A stretch of DNA of 64,000 nt from Roseomonas sp. GTDB lineage: Bacteria; Pseudomonadota; Alphaproteobacteria; Acetobacterales; Acetobacteraceae. The stretch is taken from the NCBI GenBank assembly GCA_020249925.1, contig JADCER010000015.1:1-64000 (forward strand), given 5' to 3'. Below the pieces are notes generated by a model, which saw nothing but the letters and a program-made list of their open reading frames with translations, searched no databases and was not told the DNA's origin. Below, piece by piece: positions 1-9,212 of the stretch. The position numbers were made by a program, and so were the translations under genes. Numbering within the stretch: position 1 is the first letter of the stretch; the number at the start of each line of letters is the position of its first letter.

Positions 1-36
1 TTTCGCCAGAGGCAGGGCGTGCTCACGGTCAATCAT
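1..36 (-). CDS. IS3-family transposase OrfB, 5' end only
   Basis: Only the first 12 codons are inside the window. They read MIDREHALPLAK, the usual opening of the catalytic (DDE) OrfB of IS3-family elements. The ATG overlaps the orfA stop in an ATGA arrangement, as expected for a two-frame transposase. OrfB would carry strand cleavage and transfer; the rest lies to the left of the window, so intactness cannot be judged. Confidence 0.75.
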   Translation of the reverse strand, partial: MIDREHALPLAK

Positions 37-338
37 CGTTTTGCGCTCAGCAATCCCGCCTTGGTGAGCGCGCCTGCTAAAAAATCATTCGTGAGCGTCA
101 ACTCCCCTATCTTCGCGTGGAGTTCTTTCACATCCACCGGTGGCGGCGCTTCCGGCTTACCTTCGCCAAAAATCCCAGCAGCCCCTTCAAGGAGTTGATC
201 CCGCCAAGTCTTGATGACATTCGCGTGGACATCGAATTGCGCAGCCAGTTCGGCCAGTGTCTTCTCGCCCTTCACAGCAGCAAGCGCCACCTTGGCCTTG
301 AAAGCCGGGCTATGGTTCCGGCGGGGTCGTCTTGTCAT
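33..338 (-). CDS. IS3-family transposase OrfA
   Basis: A 101-residue protein with the OrfA plan: an N-terminal helix-turn-helix (roughly residues 8-50, with the family-typical FKAKVALAAVKGEKTLAELA and an IKTWR segment in the recognition region) followed by a short leucine-rich C-terminal helix that OrfA proteins use for dimerisation. OrfA binds the element ends; with OrfB it forms the fused transposase by frameshifting. The ATG at 338 is preceded by AGGAGATACC, a good ribosome binding site. The ORF is full length and ends in the ATGA overlap with orfB, so the visible part looks intact. Confidence 0.9.
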   Translation of the reverse strand: MTRRPRRNHSPAFKAKVALAAVKGEKTLAELAAQFDVHANVIKTWRDQLLEGAAGIFGEGKPEAPPPVDVKELHAKIGELTLTNDFLAGALTKAGLLSAKR

Positions 339-357
339 GGTATCTCCTGTTCACGGC

Positions 358-533
358 ATCATGCCGCTCTCAGGCAGAAAATCCACTTATCCCAGTTGTT
401 CAGATTCCCCGAGCCAGATCTCTCTCATCCTGATTGACGCGCTCATCGCATCCTGATTGTCGCGGTATAATCATGCCGCTCTCAGGCAGAAAATCCACTT
501 ATCCCAGTTGTTCAGATCCCCCGAGCCAGATCT
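358..533. repeat. Direct repeat of 64 bp flanking the IS end (358-421 and 470-533)
   Basis: The two copies run from ATCATGCCGCTCTCAGG to CCGAGCCAGATCT and differ at one position (T at 406, C at 518). They are spaced by 48 bp, giving a period of 112. The spacer itself contains two similar pieces (CATCCTGATTG followed by ACGCG, then CATCCTGATTG followed by TCGCG). The inner copy lies immediately upstream of orfA, so this is a duplicated IS terminus rather than a host repeat. Confidence 0.85.
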
Positions 534-576
534 AACCAATCTCAAGCGATTCCCCTGCACGCTTCACCGCTTCCCC

Positions 577-606
577 TTGACCACCCCACCCGCCTAGCGC
601 CACATG
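577..606 (+). promoter_or_regulatory. Candidate promoter of rnpB
   Basis: A TTGACC hexamer at 577-582 sits 18 bp before CACATG at 601-606, which is seven bases ahead of the inferred 5' end of the RNase P RNA. The -35 is good and the -10 is weak, so this is a positional suggestion only. Confidence 0.3.
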
Positions 607-612
607 CCAAAA

Positions 613-1018
613 GCGTCAGACGGCCGGGCGGCCGCTGGTTCGTGAGGTAATCACGGGCTGGAGGAAAGTCCGGGCTCCACGGGAATAGGGTGCCGGTTAA
701 TGGCCGGCGGGGGCGACCCCAGGGAAAGTGCCACAGAAATCAAACCGCCGCGGCGTGGCGACACCCCGCGGTAAGGGCGAAACGGTGCGGTAAGAGCGCA
801 CCGCGCCCCCAGCAATGGGGGTGGCAGGGTAAACCCCACCCGGAGCAAGGCCGAATAGGGGCGGACGGCGCGGCGCCGCAAGGCGCTGGCGCAGGGGCAT
901 TCCCGCCCTTCCGCCCGGGTTGGCCGCGCGAAGCCCGCAGCGATGCGGGCTCCAGAGGAATGGCCGTCCATGCCCCGCAAGGGGCAAGACAGAACCCGGC
1001 TTACAGGCCGTCTGACGC
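613..1018 (+). ncRNA. rnpB: RNase P RNA, class A
   Basis: This is the catalytic RNA of RNase P, which trims the 5' leader from tRNA precursors. The conserved 5' core GAGGAAAGTCCGGGCTCC is at 661-678, and the matching 3' core ACAGAACCCGGCTTAC is near 988-1003. The terminal helix P1 closes the molecule: GCGTCAGACGGCC (613-625) pairs perfectly with GGCCGTCTGACGC (1006-1018). The length of about 406 nt suits bacterial class A RNA. Several long open frames cross it on both strands and are artefacts of its high GC. The ends are set from P1 and may be off by a few bases. Confidence 0.95.
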
Positions 1019-1121
1019 GGCTTTTCAGCCGCAAACCCATGCCGCAGCACCCACCGCGCGCAAACCACCCGGCGTTTTGGAAATTTATGAGTCAAATACC
1101 TCCAGGAAGTAGTTTTTTGGC

Positions 1122-1150
1122 TTGTAGACGACTTGCTGCCCATGTTATCC
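1122..1150 (+). promoter_or_regulatory. Candidate promoter of the dcw cluster
   Basis: The 282 bp between rnpB and mraZ (1019-1300) hold no gene. TTGTAG at 1122-1127 and TTATCC at 1145-1150 are separated by 17 bp in the most AT-rich part of the gap and could drive mraZ and everything downstream. A GCGGCT/AGCCGC hairpin at 1017-1032 follows rnpB but lacks a T tract. The segment from 1180 to 1300 is G-rich. Confidence 0.3.
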
Positions 1151-1300
1151 CGAAGCATCCCACCAAGACCTCACGACGCTCGGGGGGGCGAGCGAGGTTT
1201 CAAGCGGGATGGTCGGGCGAGCCGGCGGGGTCGGGGGGCCCCGTCGGCCGCTGAAAAGCCCGGTCGTGGTTGTTGGCGCAAGGCAGGCGCGCGGGGGGCG

Positions 1301-1762
1301 ATGACCCAATTTCTGGGCACTCATATCGGCAAATTGGACCGCAAGGGGCGAATTTCCGTCCCCGCGCCCTTTCGTGCCGTTTTGGAACGGGCCGGGGCCG
1401 AGGACCTGGTGCTGCGCCCATCCCATCGCGCGCCCTGCATCGAAGCCTGGCCGGTCGCAGCTTTTGAGGCGCTGGCTTCCGGGCTTGATCGGCTGGATGC
1501 CTTTTCCGATCAGGCGGATGATATGGCTGCCGCGCTGTTTGCCGATGCCCATCCGGCACGTCCTGATGATGACGGGCGCCTGATTCTGCCCGAAGCAATG
1601 ATTGCCCATGCGGCGCTGACCGATACCATAGCATGTGTTGGCGTTGGGCGGATTTTCCAGATTTGGGAACCGCAAGCAGCGCGCCGACGCTCTGAGGAGG
1701 CGCGGCTGCGCGCGCGGGAACGCGGCCTCACTCTGCCGGCAGCATCGGGGCGCACACCATGA
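1301..1762 (+). CDS. mraZ: MraZ, dcw-cluster transcriptional regulator
   Basis: MraZ is a nucleoid-associated DNA-binding protein that autoregulates the division and cell-wall cluster it heads. The 153-residue product contains the two tandem SpoVT/AbrB-like half-domains typical of the family, each with its D-x-x-x-R signature (D13-R17 in LDRKGR and D89-R93 in DDDGR). The length equals the usual MraZ length. A longer open frame starts at 1133, but the ATG at 1301 has GCGGGGGGCG directly before it and gives the canonical MTQFLGTH opening. The stop overlaps the rsmH start as ATGA, indicating translational coupling. Confidence 0.95.
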   Translation: MTQFLGTHIGKLDRKGRISVPAPFRAVLERAGAEDLVLRPSHRAPCIEAWPVAAFEALASGLDRLDAFSDQADDMAAALFADAHPARPDDDGRLILPEAMIAHAALTDTIACVGVGRIFQIWEPQAARRRSEEARLRARERGLTLPAASGRTP

Positions 1763-2706
1763 CCGCAGAAGGCCATGTGCCGGTGATGCTGGCGGAAGTG
1801 CTCGCAACGCTCGGCCCTCAGGATGGCGCGACCTATCTGGATGCCACTTTTGGCGGCGGCGGCTATGCCCGCGCCATTCTGGAAGCGGCACCAGGTTGCA
1901 CCGTTTTCGCGATAGACCGGGACCCGGATGCGATTGCGCGCGGTGCGGCACTCGCTCAGGCCTTCGCGGGCCGGCTGCATCTGATTGAAGGCCGCTTCGG
2001 TGATATGCTTTCGCTGCTGCGCGATCGTGGCATTGCCGCGCTTGATGGCGTGGTGATGGATCTTGGCGTTTCATCCTTCCAATTGGATCAGGCGGAGCGC
2101 GGCTTTTCCTTTCGTGCCGATGGCCCGCTTGATATGCGCATGGAAAAATCCGGCCCCAGCGCGGCGGAGCTGGTGAATAGCCTGCCGGAACGCGAATTGG
2201 CCGACATCATTTTCCGCTTTGGTGAGGAACGTTTCGCCCGCCGCATTGCGCGCGCCATTGTCGCGCGCCGCGCTGAGGCGCCCTTCACCACCACGGCTGA
2301 TCTGGCGGCTTTGGTACGCCGCGCCGTGCCGCGTGATCCTTCTGGCATTGATGGCGCAACCCGCAGCTTCCAGGCGCTGCGCATTGCCGTGAATGATGAA
2401 TTGGGCGAAGTGGAACGCGGCATTGCGGCGGCGATGGAATTGCTTGCCCCCGGTGGCCGGCTTGTGGTTGTGGCCTTTCATTCCCTGGAAGATCGCATCG
2501 TCAAGCAGGCTATGGCGGCTGCTTCCGGCCGGGGAGGGGCCTCACGCCATGATCCCGCGGCGCTCTCCGGTCGCGCCAAACCCGCCTTTCATTTGCTGAC
2601 ATCGCGCGCACTTCGCCCGCAGGAAGCCGAATGCAGCGCCAATCCGCGTGCGCGTTCAGCGCGCCTGCGTGGCATTGAACGCCTGGCGCTGGAGCATGCC
2701 GCATGA
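1759..2706 (+). CDS. rsmH: 16S rRNA (cytosine-1402-N4)-methyltransferase RsmH
   Basis: RsmH (MraW) methylates the N4 of C1402 in 16S rRNA, near the ribosomal P site, using S-adenosylmethionine. The 315-residue protein has the SAM-binding loop [13 protein letters not shown] near residues 28-40, the [12 protein letters not shown] segment near 100 and the AFHSLEDR motif in the C-terminal half. Its length is that of characterised RsmH. It starts inside the mraZ stop codon and its own stop overlaps the ftsL start (ATGA), as in most proteobacterial dcw clusters. Confidence 0.97.
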   Translation: MTAEGHVPVMLAEVLATLGPQDGATYLDATFGGGGYARAILEAAPGCTVFAIDRDPDAIARGAALAQAFAGRLHLIEGRFGDMLSLLRDRGIAALDGVVMDLGVSSFQLDQAERGFSFRADGPLDMRMEKSGPSAAELVNSLPERELADIIFRFGEERFARRIARAIVARRAEAPFTTTADLAALVRRAVPRDPSGIDGATRSFQALRIAVNDELGEVERGIAAAMELLAPGGRLVVVAFHSLEDRIVKQAMAAASGRGGASRHDPAALSGRAKPAFHLLTSRALRPQEAECSANPRARSARLRGIERLALEHAA

Positions 2707-3371
2707 TCCGCCCGCTTACGCTTGTCAGCCTGATCGTCGCGGCCGGTGCTGGGCTTCATTTGTATCAGGTGAAGCATTCCGTATCCCTGCTGGATCGTGA
2801 ATTGCGCGAAGTGAATCGCCAGACGGAAGTGGTGCGCGAACGCACACAGATTCTGCGTGCCGAATGGGCGCTGCTGAATGAACCGGATCGGCTGCGGCAA
2901 GTGGCGCAGCGGCATTTGGCCTTGGAGCCCATGGCGCCGGCGCAATTCATCCGTGAGGCAGAGCTGGAACGCCGCCTGCCCGCCGCGCGGCCCTTTGCTG
3001 GCCCGCCCTCACTTTTCGGTCCGCCGGAATTGCCACCTTCCGTGCCGGAAGCGCTGATGGTGCCAAGCCCAGTCGCCGCAACCCCTGCGCCACAAGCCCC
3101 AGCCCCGCTGCGAACAGAAGCACCGGCCCGACAAGCGCAGGCGGAACCGCCGCCTCGCTTGAGCGCGGCCATGGCGCCGCCGCCGGCACCGCGACCCACG
3201 CCGCCGCCGGCGCCGCCAAGGGTGACACCTGCGCTGCATGTTGCGCCCGCCGCACCGCCGCCGCCCGCAGTGGTGACATCGGCGCTGGGTGGCGCCAGCG
3301 CGGCATTGCCGCCGCCCGTGCCGCTATCGCGCCCCATGCCTGCCGGAGCCCCGCAAGGGGCACCTCGTTGA
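2703..3371 (+). CDS. ftsL: Cell division protein FtsL, with long proline/alanine-rich tail
   Basis: FtsL is a bitopic membrane protein that with FtsB and FtsQ activates FtsWI septal synthesis. Residues 4-20 form one transmembrane helix, followed by a coiled-coil segment (about 24-58, [20 protein letters not shown]) and the family-typical [10 protein letters not shown] near 74-83. Identity also rests on its place between rsmH and ftsI. At 222 residues it is much longer than the usual 80-130: residues from about 95 to the end are almost entirely Pro and Ala with scattered Arg, predicted to be disordered and periplasmic. The ATG overlaps the rsmH stop. Confidence 0.85.
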   Translation: MIRPLTLVSLIVAAGAGLHLYQVKHSVSLLDRELREVNRQTEVVRERTQILRAEWALLNEPDRLRQVAQRHLALEPMAPAQFIREAELERRLPAARPFAGPPSLFGPPELPPSVPEALMVPSPVAATPAPQAPAPLRTEAPARQAQAEPPPRLSAAMAPPPAPRPTPPPAPPRVTPALHVAPAAPPPPAVVTSALGGASAALPPPVPLSRPMPAGAPQGAPR

Positions 3372-3387
3372 GTGGAGTGGCCATTGC

Positions 3388-5301
3388 ATGAACGAGGCAT
3401 CGCCGCATGATCCTCAGCCGCCTTCGCCCGATTCCTTGCCGGGCAATAGGCTGCGCGAACCGGCTGTAGCTGAATCCCCAAGCCGCGCCTTGGTGCGGGT
3501 CTCGCAGCCCGATCTGCTGCGCCATGCCCAATTGGAAAAATCGCGCGGTCGCCTGCTGCTGGCGGCTATTGGCTTTACCGTGCTGTTTGGCGCCGTGGCG
3601 GTGAAGCTCTCGCTCGCCACCGTTTTTGACCCGGCCGAGCCAAAGCGCGCTGCCATGCTGTCGCGCCCACCAGCGCCGCCGGCGGAAACGCCCGTCTCAC
3701 GCGCGGCGGTGACGGATCGCAATGGTGAAGTGCTAGCCGTTTCGCTGCCCATGACGGCGCTTTATGCCAATCCGCGGCAGATTGATGATCCGGTCGAGGC
3801 TGCCGACAAGCTCCGCCAGGTGCTGTCGCACCTTGACCGTGAATGGCTGATCGGGCGGCTTCAGGGTGAACGCCAATTCGCCTATGTCGCCCGCGCCCTG
3901 ACGCCGCGCCAAATGCAGGCAGTGAATAATCTTGGCATTCCTGGCCTGTATTTTGAGGATTCGGAGCGCCGCTTTTTCCCGCAGGGTCGCACCGCCGCGC
4001 ATATCATCGGTGGCGTGGATGTGGACGGCAATGGCATTGCCGGGGTTGAGAAATATTTCGACGAAAGGCTGCGCACGCTCCGCCGTGACGCGCTGCGGCT
4101 TTCGCTTGATATCCGCGTGCAATTGGCCCTGCGCGATGCCGTGCAGCATGCCATCACGGATTTCAACGGCATTGGCGGCGCCGGCGTGGTGATGGATGTC
4201 CATACGGGCGAGGTCCTCGGCATGGTGAGCCTGCCCGATTACGACGCCAATGATGTGGGGGCAGCCACTACGGATGAACGCTTCAATCGCGTCACCGTTG
4301 GTGTCTATGAACCAGGTTCCACCTTCAAGCTGTTGACCGCCGCCATGGCGCTTGATCTGGGCACGATGCAGACCTGGAGCGGTTATGACGCATCGCGCCC
4401 CATTCGCGTGGGGCGGCATGAAATCAATGATTTCCGCGGTAAAAATCGCTGGCTCGCCTTGCCGGAGATCATTGCCTATTCATCCAATCTGGCCTCCGCG
4501 CATATGGCCGCTGCGGTGGGGCCGGCGCGGCATCGCGAATTCATGCAGCGCATGGGCATGACATCGCGCCTGAGCATTGAGATTCCCGAAACCGCGCTGC
4601 CGCTGGTGCCGGGGCAGAAGACCTGGCGCGAATTGAACACCATGACCATTGGCTTCGGCCATGGCATTTCCGTAACACCTTTGCATGTCGCAACGGCTGG
4701 TGCGACGCTGGTGAATGGCGGCATTCTGCGCCAGCCCACCATTCTGGCTCAGCCCCCCGGCGTGGAACGCGAAGGCGTGCGCGCGATTGACCCGCGTACC
4801 TCAGAAAATCTGCGCCGGCTGATGCGGCTGGTGGTGACCGATGGCTCCGGCAAGGGTGCAGAAGTGCCGGGTTATTTCGTTGGTGGCAAGACCGGCACGG
4901 CGCAAAAGACCGGGCCGCGCGGCGGCTATCTGGAAAACAAGCGCATTGCCGCTTTCATCGGCGCCTTCCCGATGCATGCGCCGCGCTATTCGATTTACGT
5001 GATGGTGGATGAACCAAAGCCCAATGCGCGCAGCCATGGTTTTGCGACCGCGGGCTGGGTCGCGGCGCCGGCAGCGAATATGGTGATTTCGCGCATCGCA
5101 CCCATTCTTGGCTTATTGCCCGAGCAAGCTTCGCCCGAGATTCAGCGCGCCATCGCCATGCCGATGAATGGGCGCGGTGTGCCTGGCGCAGCACCGCCGC
5201 CTGTGACGCCCGCCGCCACTCGTCCGCCGCAGCGCCAAACTACTGAATCGCCGCCGCGCGTCGCTGTGACCCAGCGCGAGGCTGCTCTTGCGCCTCGGTG
5301 A
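3388..5301 (+). CDS. ftsI: Septal peptidoglycan transpeptidase FtsI (PBP3)
   Basis: FtsI cross-links septal peptidoglycan in complex with FtsW. This class B penicillin-binding protein of 637 residues has a cytoplasmic Pro-rich N-terminus, a membrane anchor (about residues 50-70), the non-catalytic dimerisation domain and a transpeptidase domain with all three active-site motifs: S311-T-F-K, S365-S-N and K501-T-G-T. The C-terminal 60 residues are Pro/Ala-rich. An upstream in-frame start at 3289 would overlap ftsL; the ATG at 3388 follows GAGTGG and lies 16 bp after the ftsL stop, so it is preferred. Confidence 0.96.
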   Translation: MNEASPHDPQPPSPDSLPGNRLREPAVAESPSRALVRVSQPDLLRHAQLEKSRGRLLLAAIGFTVLFGAVAVKLSLATVFDPAEPKRAAMLSRPPAPPAETPVSRAAVTDRNGEVLAVSLPMTALYANPRQIDDPVEAADKLRQVLSHLDREWLIGRLQGERQFAYVARALTPRQMQAVNNLGIPGLYFEDSERRFFPQGRTAAHIIGGVDVDGNGIAGVEKYFDERLRTLRRDALRLSLDIRVQLALRDAVQHAITDFNGIGGAGVVMDVHTGEVLGMVSLPDYDANDVGAATTDERFNRVTVGVYEPGSTFKLLTAAMALDLGTMQTWSGYDASRPIRVGRHEINDFRGKNRWLALPEIIAYSSNLASAHMAAAVGPARHREFMQRMGMTSRLSIEIPETALPLVPGQKTWRELNTMTIGFGHGISVTPLHVATAGATLVNGGILRQPTILAQPPGVEREGVRAIDPRTSENLRRLMRLVVTDGSGKGAEVPGYFVGGKTGTAQKTGPRGGYLENKRIAAFIGAFPMHAPRYSIYVMVDEPKPNARSHGFATAGWVAAPAANMVISRIAPILGLLPEQASPEIQRAIAMPMNGRGVPGAAPPPVTPAATRPPQRQTTESPPRVAVTQREAALAPR

Positions 5302-6748
5302 TCTCATGCGTGGATGGGCGGATGCTCAAGCTCATGCGGCGCTGAAGGTGATCGGCATCACCGCCGATAGCCGCGCCGTGCGCCCTGGAATGGTCTTCGC
5401 GGCGCTGCCCGGTGCGCGCAATGATGGGCGTGCTTTCATTGCCGATGCGGTGGCGCGTGGCGCGGCGGCGATTTTGGCGCCCGAAGGCACCGCCTGGCCC
5501 GCAGAAGCGCCGGTACGCCCACTTGTCACCAGCCCCGATCCGCGCCGCGCCTTGGCGCTGATGGCTGCAGCTTTTTACGGCGCGCAGCCGGAATGCGTGG
5601 TGGCCATCACCGGCACCAATGGCAAGACCAGCAGCGTGGATTTCCTGCGCCAGATTTGGCGTGCTGCTGGCCGCAAGGGCGCGTCGCTCGGCACGCTCGG
5701 CCTGATTACGGAAGGTGTGCCGCCAGGGCCATCACTGACCACGCCCGATCCGGTGGCGCTGCATGAAAACCTCGCGCGGCTTTCGCGTGATGGAGTGATG
5801 GCGCTGGCGATGGAAGCATCCTCGCACGGGATTGATCAGCGGCGGCTGGATGGCGTCGTGCTGGCAGCGGCGGGCTTCACCAATCTGACGCGCGATCATT
5901 TGGATTATCACGGCAGCATGACGGCTTATCGTGCGGCCAAGCTGCGGCTGTTTGATACGCTTTTGCCGGCAGGCGCACCCGCCATTGCCATGGCTGATAT
6001 GGAAGCGGAAACACTCACGGCATTGCGCGACATTGCGGCGCGGCGTGGGCTTGATCTGCGTCTGGTGGGGGCGGGTGGCGATGCGCTTGCCTTGGAAGCG
6101 GCGCGGCCCTTGCCGGAGGGGCAGCAATTGAGCTTCCGACTTGCGGGTGCACGGCACGAAGTACTGCTGCCACTGCCTGGGCGTTTTCAGGCCGATAATG
6201 CGCTGCTCGCCACGATGTGCGCGCTGGTAACGGGTGTGACAGAACAGGCTGCCCTGGCGGCGCTCGCGCATTTGCAAGCCGTGCGCGGGCGCATGGAACG
6301 CGCAGCGATATTGCCCAATGGTGCCGCGATTTATGTGGATTACGCGCACACGCCTGATGCGCTGACGCGCCTTCTGGCAGCGCTGCGCCCACATGTCGCG
6401 GGGCGCTTGCATGTGCTGTTCGGCGCGGGTGGAGATCGGGACCCCGGCAAGCGCCCGCTGATGGGGCGCGCGGCGGCCGAAGCGGCAGATCGCGTTTGGA
6501 TCACGGATGACAATCCGCGTAGCGAAAACCCGGCTGCCATTCGCGCTGCCGTCATGGCGGGTTGCCCCGAAGCGTTTGATGCCGGCGCACGAGAGGAAGC
6601 CATCGCCAAGGCGATGGGCGCACTCGGCCCGGGCGATGTGCTGGCCGTGGCCGGCAAGGGGCATGAAACCGGGCAGGAGATCGCCGGCACCCTTTACCCC
6701 TTTGATGATGTCGCGGTGGTGCGCAAGCTGGCGGGGGGCGTGCCATGA
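5288..6748 (+). CDS. murE: UDP-MurNAc-L-Ala-D-Glu:meso-diaminopimelate ligase MurE
   Basis: MurE adds the third residue to the cytoplasmic muropeptide. The ATP-binding GTNGKTSS loop is at residues 109-116, and the D408-N-P-R motif specific for meso-diaminopimelate (rather than lysine) is present, so the wall is of the DAP type. Length 486 is normal. The first start is TTG at 5288, overlapping ftsI by 14 bp and giving the familiar MRLGDLM opening; the alternative is ATG at 5306, four bases past the ftsI stop. The N-terminal conservation favours the TTG. Confidence 0.95.
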   Translation: MRLGDLMRGWADAQAHAALKVIGITADSRAVRPGMVFAALPGARNDGRAFIADAVARGAAAILAPEGTAWPAEAPVRPLVTSPDPRRALALMAAAFYGAQPECVVAITGTNGKTSSVDFLRQIWRAAGRKGASLGTLGLITEGVPPGPSLTTPDPVALHENLARLSRDGVMALAMEASSHGIDQRRLDGVVLAAAGFTNLTRDHLDYHGSMTAYRAAKLRLFDTLLPAGAPAIAMADMEAETLTALRDIAARRGLDLRLVGAGGDALALEAARPLPEGQQLSFRLAGARHEVLLPLPGRFQADNALLATMCALVTGVTEQAALAALAHLQAVRGRMERAAILPNGAAIYVDYAHTPDALTRLLAALRPHVAGRLHVLFGAGGDRDPGKRPLMGRAAAEAADRVWITDDNPRSENPAAIRAAVMAGCPEAFDAGAREEAIAKAMGALGPGDVLAVAGKGHETGQEIAGTLYPFDDVAVVRKLAGGVP

Positions 6749-8127
6749 CGCCGCTATGGACCAGCGCCGAATTGCGCACTGCCACCCATGGCGCGCTTGC
6801 GGCGAATATTGCCGCTACTGGCGTTTCGATTGACAGCCGCAGTATTGCGCTGGGCGATATTTTCATCGCGCTCCGTGATCAGCGCGATGGGCATGAATTT
6901 GTTGCTGATGCACTCATGCGTGGTGCCGTGCTTGCCATGGTGGATCACAGGCCGCCTGGGGCGGTGGATGCGGCAAAGTTACTCCATGTGGCGGATACGC
7001 TTGCGGGCCTGACCGCCCTTGGTGCGGCGGGGCGTGCGCGTACTGCGGCGCGGGTGGTGGGTGTCACCGGTAGTGTCGGCAAGACCACCACCAAGGAAAT
7101 GCTGCGTGTGGCGCTGGGTGCCTTCGGCGCTACGCATGCCTCGGCGGCTTCACACAATAATCATTGGGGAGTGCCGCTGACGCTGGCGCGGCTTCCGCGT
7201 GATGCCGCCTTTGCCGTGATTGAAATGGGCATGAATAATCGCGGCGAAATCGCGCCACTCTCGCGCCTTGCCCGCCCTGATGTCGGCATCATCACCTCGA
7301 TTGGCACGGCGCATATCGGCAATCTGGGCAGTCAGGCGGCGATTGCCGCGGAAAAGGGCGACATCATTGCGGGCATTGCGCTGGGCGGCACGGCGATCCT
7401 GCCCGCCGATAGCACCTTTCTGCCAGAACTTGCCGCGCGCGCCCGCGATGCAGGGCTGCAGATGCTGACGCATGGCGAGGCTGCGAGCGCTGATGCCCGG
7501 CTGCTAACCTATCAGGCATCACCCGAAGGCGGTGTGGCGGCAATCGCGCTTGGGGAAGACAGGCTGGAATTACGCCTATCCACGCCCGGGCGCCATGTCG
7601 CACTGAATGCCTGCGCTGTTTTGGCAGCGGTCAAGGCGCTTGGCCTTGCGCCCGCCATCGCAGCGCGCGCCCTTGCCGAATTTACTGCCGGCGCTGGCCG
7701 AGGCGCATTGCGCCGCATCGCTGTTCCCGGTGGTGAGGCCTTGCTGATTGATGATTCCTACAATGCCTCGGTCGCATCGGTGCGCGCGGGGCTGGCAGTA
7801 TTGGCGGCGCAACCAGCCAAGCGTCGCATTTTCGCCTTTGGCGATATGCTGGAATTGGGCGCGGAAGGGCCGGCGCAACATGCAGCCTTGGCTCATGACG
7901 CGCAGAAGAATTGCGACCTGGTCTTCTGCTGCGGCCCGCTTTCGATGCATTTGTTCCAGGCCCTGCCAGCCGCGCAACGCGGCGGGCATTTCCCGGATTC
8001 CGCAGCCCTTGCGGTGGCTTTGCGCGCCGCGCTCAAGCCCGGTGATGCGGTGCTGGTGAAGGGCTCGCTTGGCTCGCGCATGGGCGTGATCATCAAAGAA
8101 TTGACGGCAGGAGAAAAAGTTTCGTGA
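6745..8127 (+). CDS. murF: UDP-MurNAc-tripeptide:D-Ala-D-Ala ligase MurF
   Basis: MurF joins the D-Ala-D-Ala dipeptide to the tripeptide made by MurE, completing the UDP-MurNAc-pentapeptide. The 460-residue protein has the three-domain Mur ligase layout: an N-terminal UDP-binding domain, a central ATPase domain with [10 protein letters not shown] (K113) and the DDSYNAS segment near residue 335, and a C-terminal Rossmann-like domain. Its start overlaps the murE stop (ATGA) and its stop overlaps the mraY start (GTGA). Confidence 0.95.
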   Translation: MTPLWTSAELRTATHGALAANIAATGVSIDSRSIALGDIFIALRDQRDGHEFVADALMRGAVLAMVDHRPPGAVDAAKLLHVADTLAGLTALGAAGRARTAARVVGVTGSVGKTTTKEMLRVALGAFGATHASAASHNNHWGVPLTLARLPRDAAFAVIEMGMNNRGEIAPLSRLARPDVGIITSIGTAHIGNLGSQAAIAAEKGDIIAGIALGGTAILPADSTFLPELAARARDAGLQMLTHGEAASADARLLTYQASPEGGVAAIALGEDRLELRLSTPGRHVALNACAVLAAVKALGLAPAIAARALAEFTAGAGRGALRRIAVPGGEALLIDDSYNASVASVRAGLAVLAAQPAKRRIFAFGDMLELGAEGPAQHAALAHDAQKNCDLVFCCGPLSMHLFQALPAAQRGGHFPDSAALAVALRAALKPGDAVLVKGSLGSRMGVIIKELTAGEKVS

Positions 8128-9212
8128 TCTATAATCTACTCCTGCCTTTCGCCGAGGAATATGCGCTGGCCAATCTCGCACGCTATCATACCTTTCGTGC
8201 CGGCGCGGCATGCCTGACCGCATTGCTGATCAGCCTGGTTTTCGGTTCTGCCATCATCAATTGGCTGCGTGGCTTTCAGCGCGGCGGTCAGCCGATCCGC
8301 GAAGATGGCCCGGCGCGCCACATCATCGAAAAAAAGGGTACGCCGACCATGGGGGGCGTGCTGATCCTGCTTGGTATGGTGGGTTCCACGCTGCTTTGGG
8401 CGGATTTGCGCAATGGCTTTGTCTGGGCCGTGCTGTTCATCACCTGCGGCTATGGTGCGTTGGGCTTTGCCGATGATTGGCTGAAGGTCACCAAGCGTAA
8501 TACCAAGGGCGTATCCAGCCGCATGAAGCTTCTTGTGCAGGCGGGCTTGGGGCTGATCGCGGCGGTTTGGATTACCTGGCTGATGCCGGGCGCGCTTTCT
8601 GACAAGCTCGCCTTCCCGATCTTCAAGGAATTGTTGCTGCCCTTGGGTATTTTCTTCCCGCTGCTGGCAGCGCTGGTGATGATGGGCGCTTCCAATGCGG
8701 TCAATCTGACCGATGGGCTAGATGGGCTCGCCATTGTGCCGGTGATGATCGCGGCGACGGTCTTTGCGCTGATTGCCTATCTGGTCGGCAATCGTGTTTT
8801 CGCTGATTATCTGCAACTGCATTACGTGCCCGGCACGGGTGAACTTGCGGTTTTCTGCGCGGCCTTGGTGGGTGCCGCGCTCGGCTTCCTCTGGTTCAAT
8901 GCCCCACCTGCCGCTGTATTCATGGGGGATACGGGGTCGCTTTCACTCGGTGGTGCTTTGGGTGGGCTCGCGGTTGCGACCAAGCATGAAATTGTGCTGG
9001 CGATCGTGGGCGGGCTTTTCGTGGTCGAAACCGTTTCCGTCATCATCCAGGTTTTCTGGTTCAAGCGCACCGGCCGGCGTGTTTTTCTGATGGCGCCGCT
9101 GCATCATCATTTTGAGAAAAAAGGCTGGGCGGAAGCGACCATCGTTATCCGCTTCTGGATCATTGCCATGATCCTGGCTCTCGTCGGGCTTTCGACGCTG
9201 AAAATCAGATGA
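8124..9212 (+). CDS. mraY: Phospho-MurNAc-pentapeptide transferase MraY
   Basis: MraY transfers phospho-MurNAc-pentapeptide onto undecaprenyl phosphate to form lipid I at the inner face of the membrane. The 362-residue polytopic protein (about ten hydrophobic helices) carries the catalytic FADDWLK (D117, D118), [20 protein letters not shown] and MAPLHHHFE signatures. The start is GTG, overlapping the murF stop as GTGA; its stop overlaps murD. Confidence 0.97.
   Translation: MIYNLLLPFAEEYALANLARYHTFRAGAACLTALLISLVFGSAIINWLRGFQRGGQPIREDGPARHIIEKKGTPTMGGVLILLGMVGSTLLWADLRNGFVWAVLFITCGYGALGFADDWLKVTKRNTKGVSSRMKLLVQAGLGLIAAVWITWLMPGALSDKLAFPIFKELLLPLGIFFPLLAALVMMGASNAVNLTDGLDGLAIVPVMIAATVFALIAYLVGNRVFADYLQLHYVPGTGELAVFCAALVGAALGFLWFNAPPAAVFMGDTGSLSLGGALGGLAVATKHEIVLAIVGGLFVVETVSVIIQVFWFKRTGRRVFLMAPLHHHFEKKGWAEATIVIRFWIIAMILALVGLSTLKIR

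Larger units (their letters stand above)
1..421 (-). mobile_element. IS3-family insertion sequence, left end (partial)
   Basis: Comprises orfA, the start of orfB and about 80 bp of upstream end sequence. The outer part (358-421) is duplicated at 470-533, so the true outer boundary of the element could be near 421 or near 533. No target-site duplication can be tested because the other end is outside the window. The sequence between the element and rnpB contains no gene. Confidence 0.7.

Noticed and set aside
466..471. TATAAT in the spacer between the two IS end copies
   Set aside because: A perfect -10 look-alike, but TTGACG at 434 is 26 bp away and no other -35 is present, so a promoter is not claimed.
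1017..1032. GCGGCT-TTTC-AGCCGC hairpin at the rnpB end as a terminator
   Set aside because: Only six pairs, overlaps P1 of the RNase P RNA and has no T tract.
651..1158. Overlapping open frames of 129-153 codons on both strands between 651 and 1158
   Set aside because: They lie across the RNase P RNA, whose conserved cores and P1 helix explain the sequence; the predicted proteins are low-complexity Arg/Pro/Ala.
1200..1260. G-rich units in the mraZ leader that might be MraZ boxes
   Set aside because: The spacing by eye is about nine bases, not the ten-base periodicity known for MraZ repeats, and the T of TGGGN is mostly missing.
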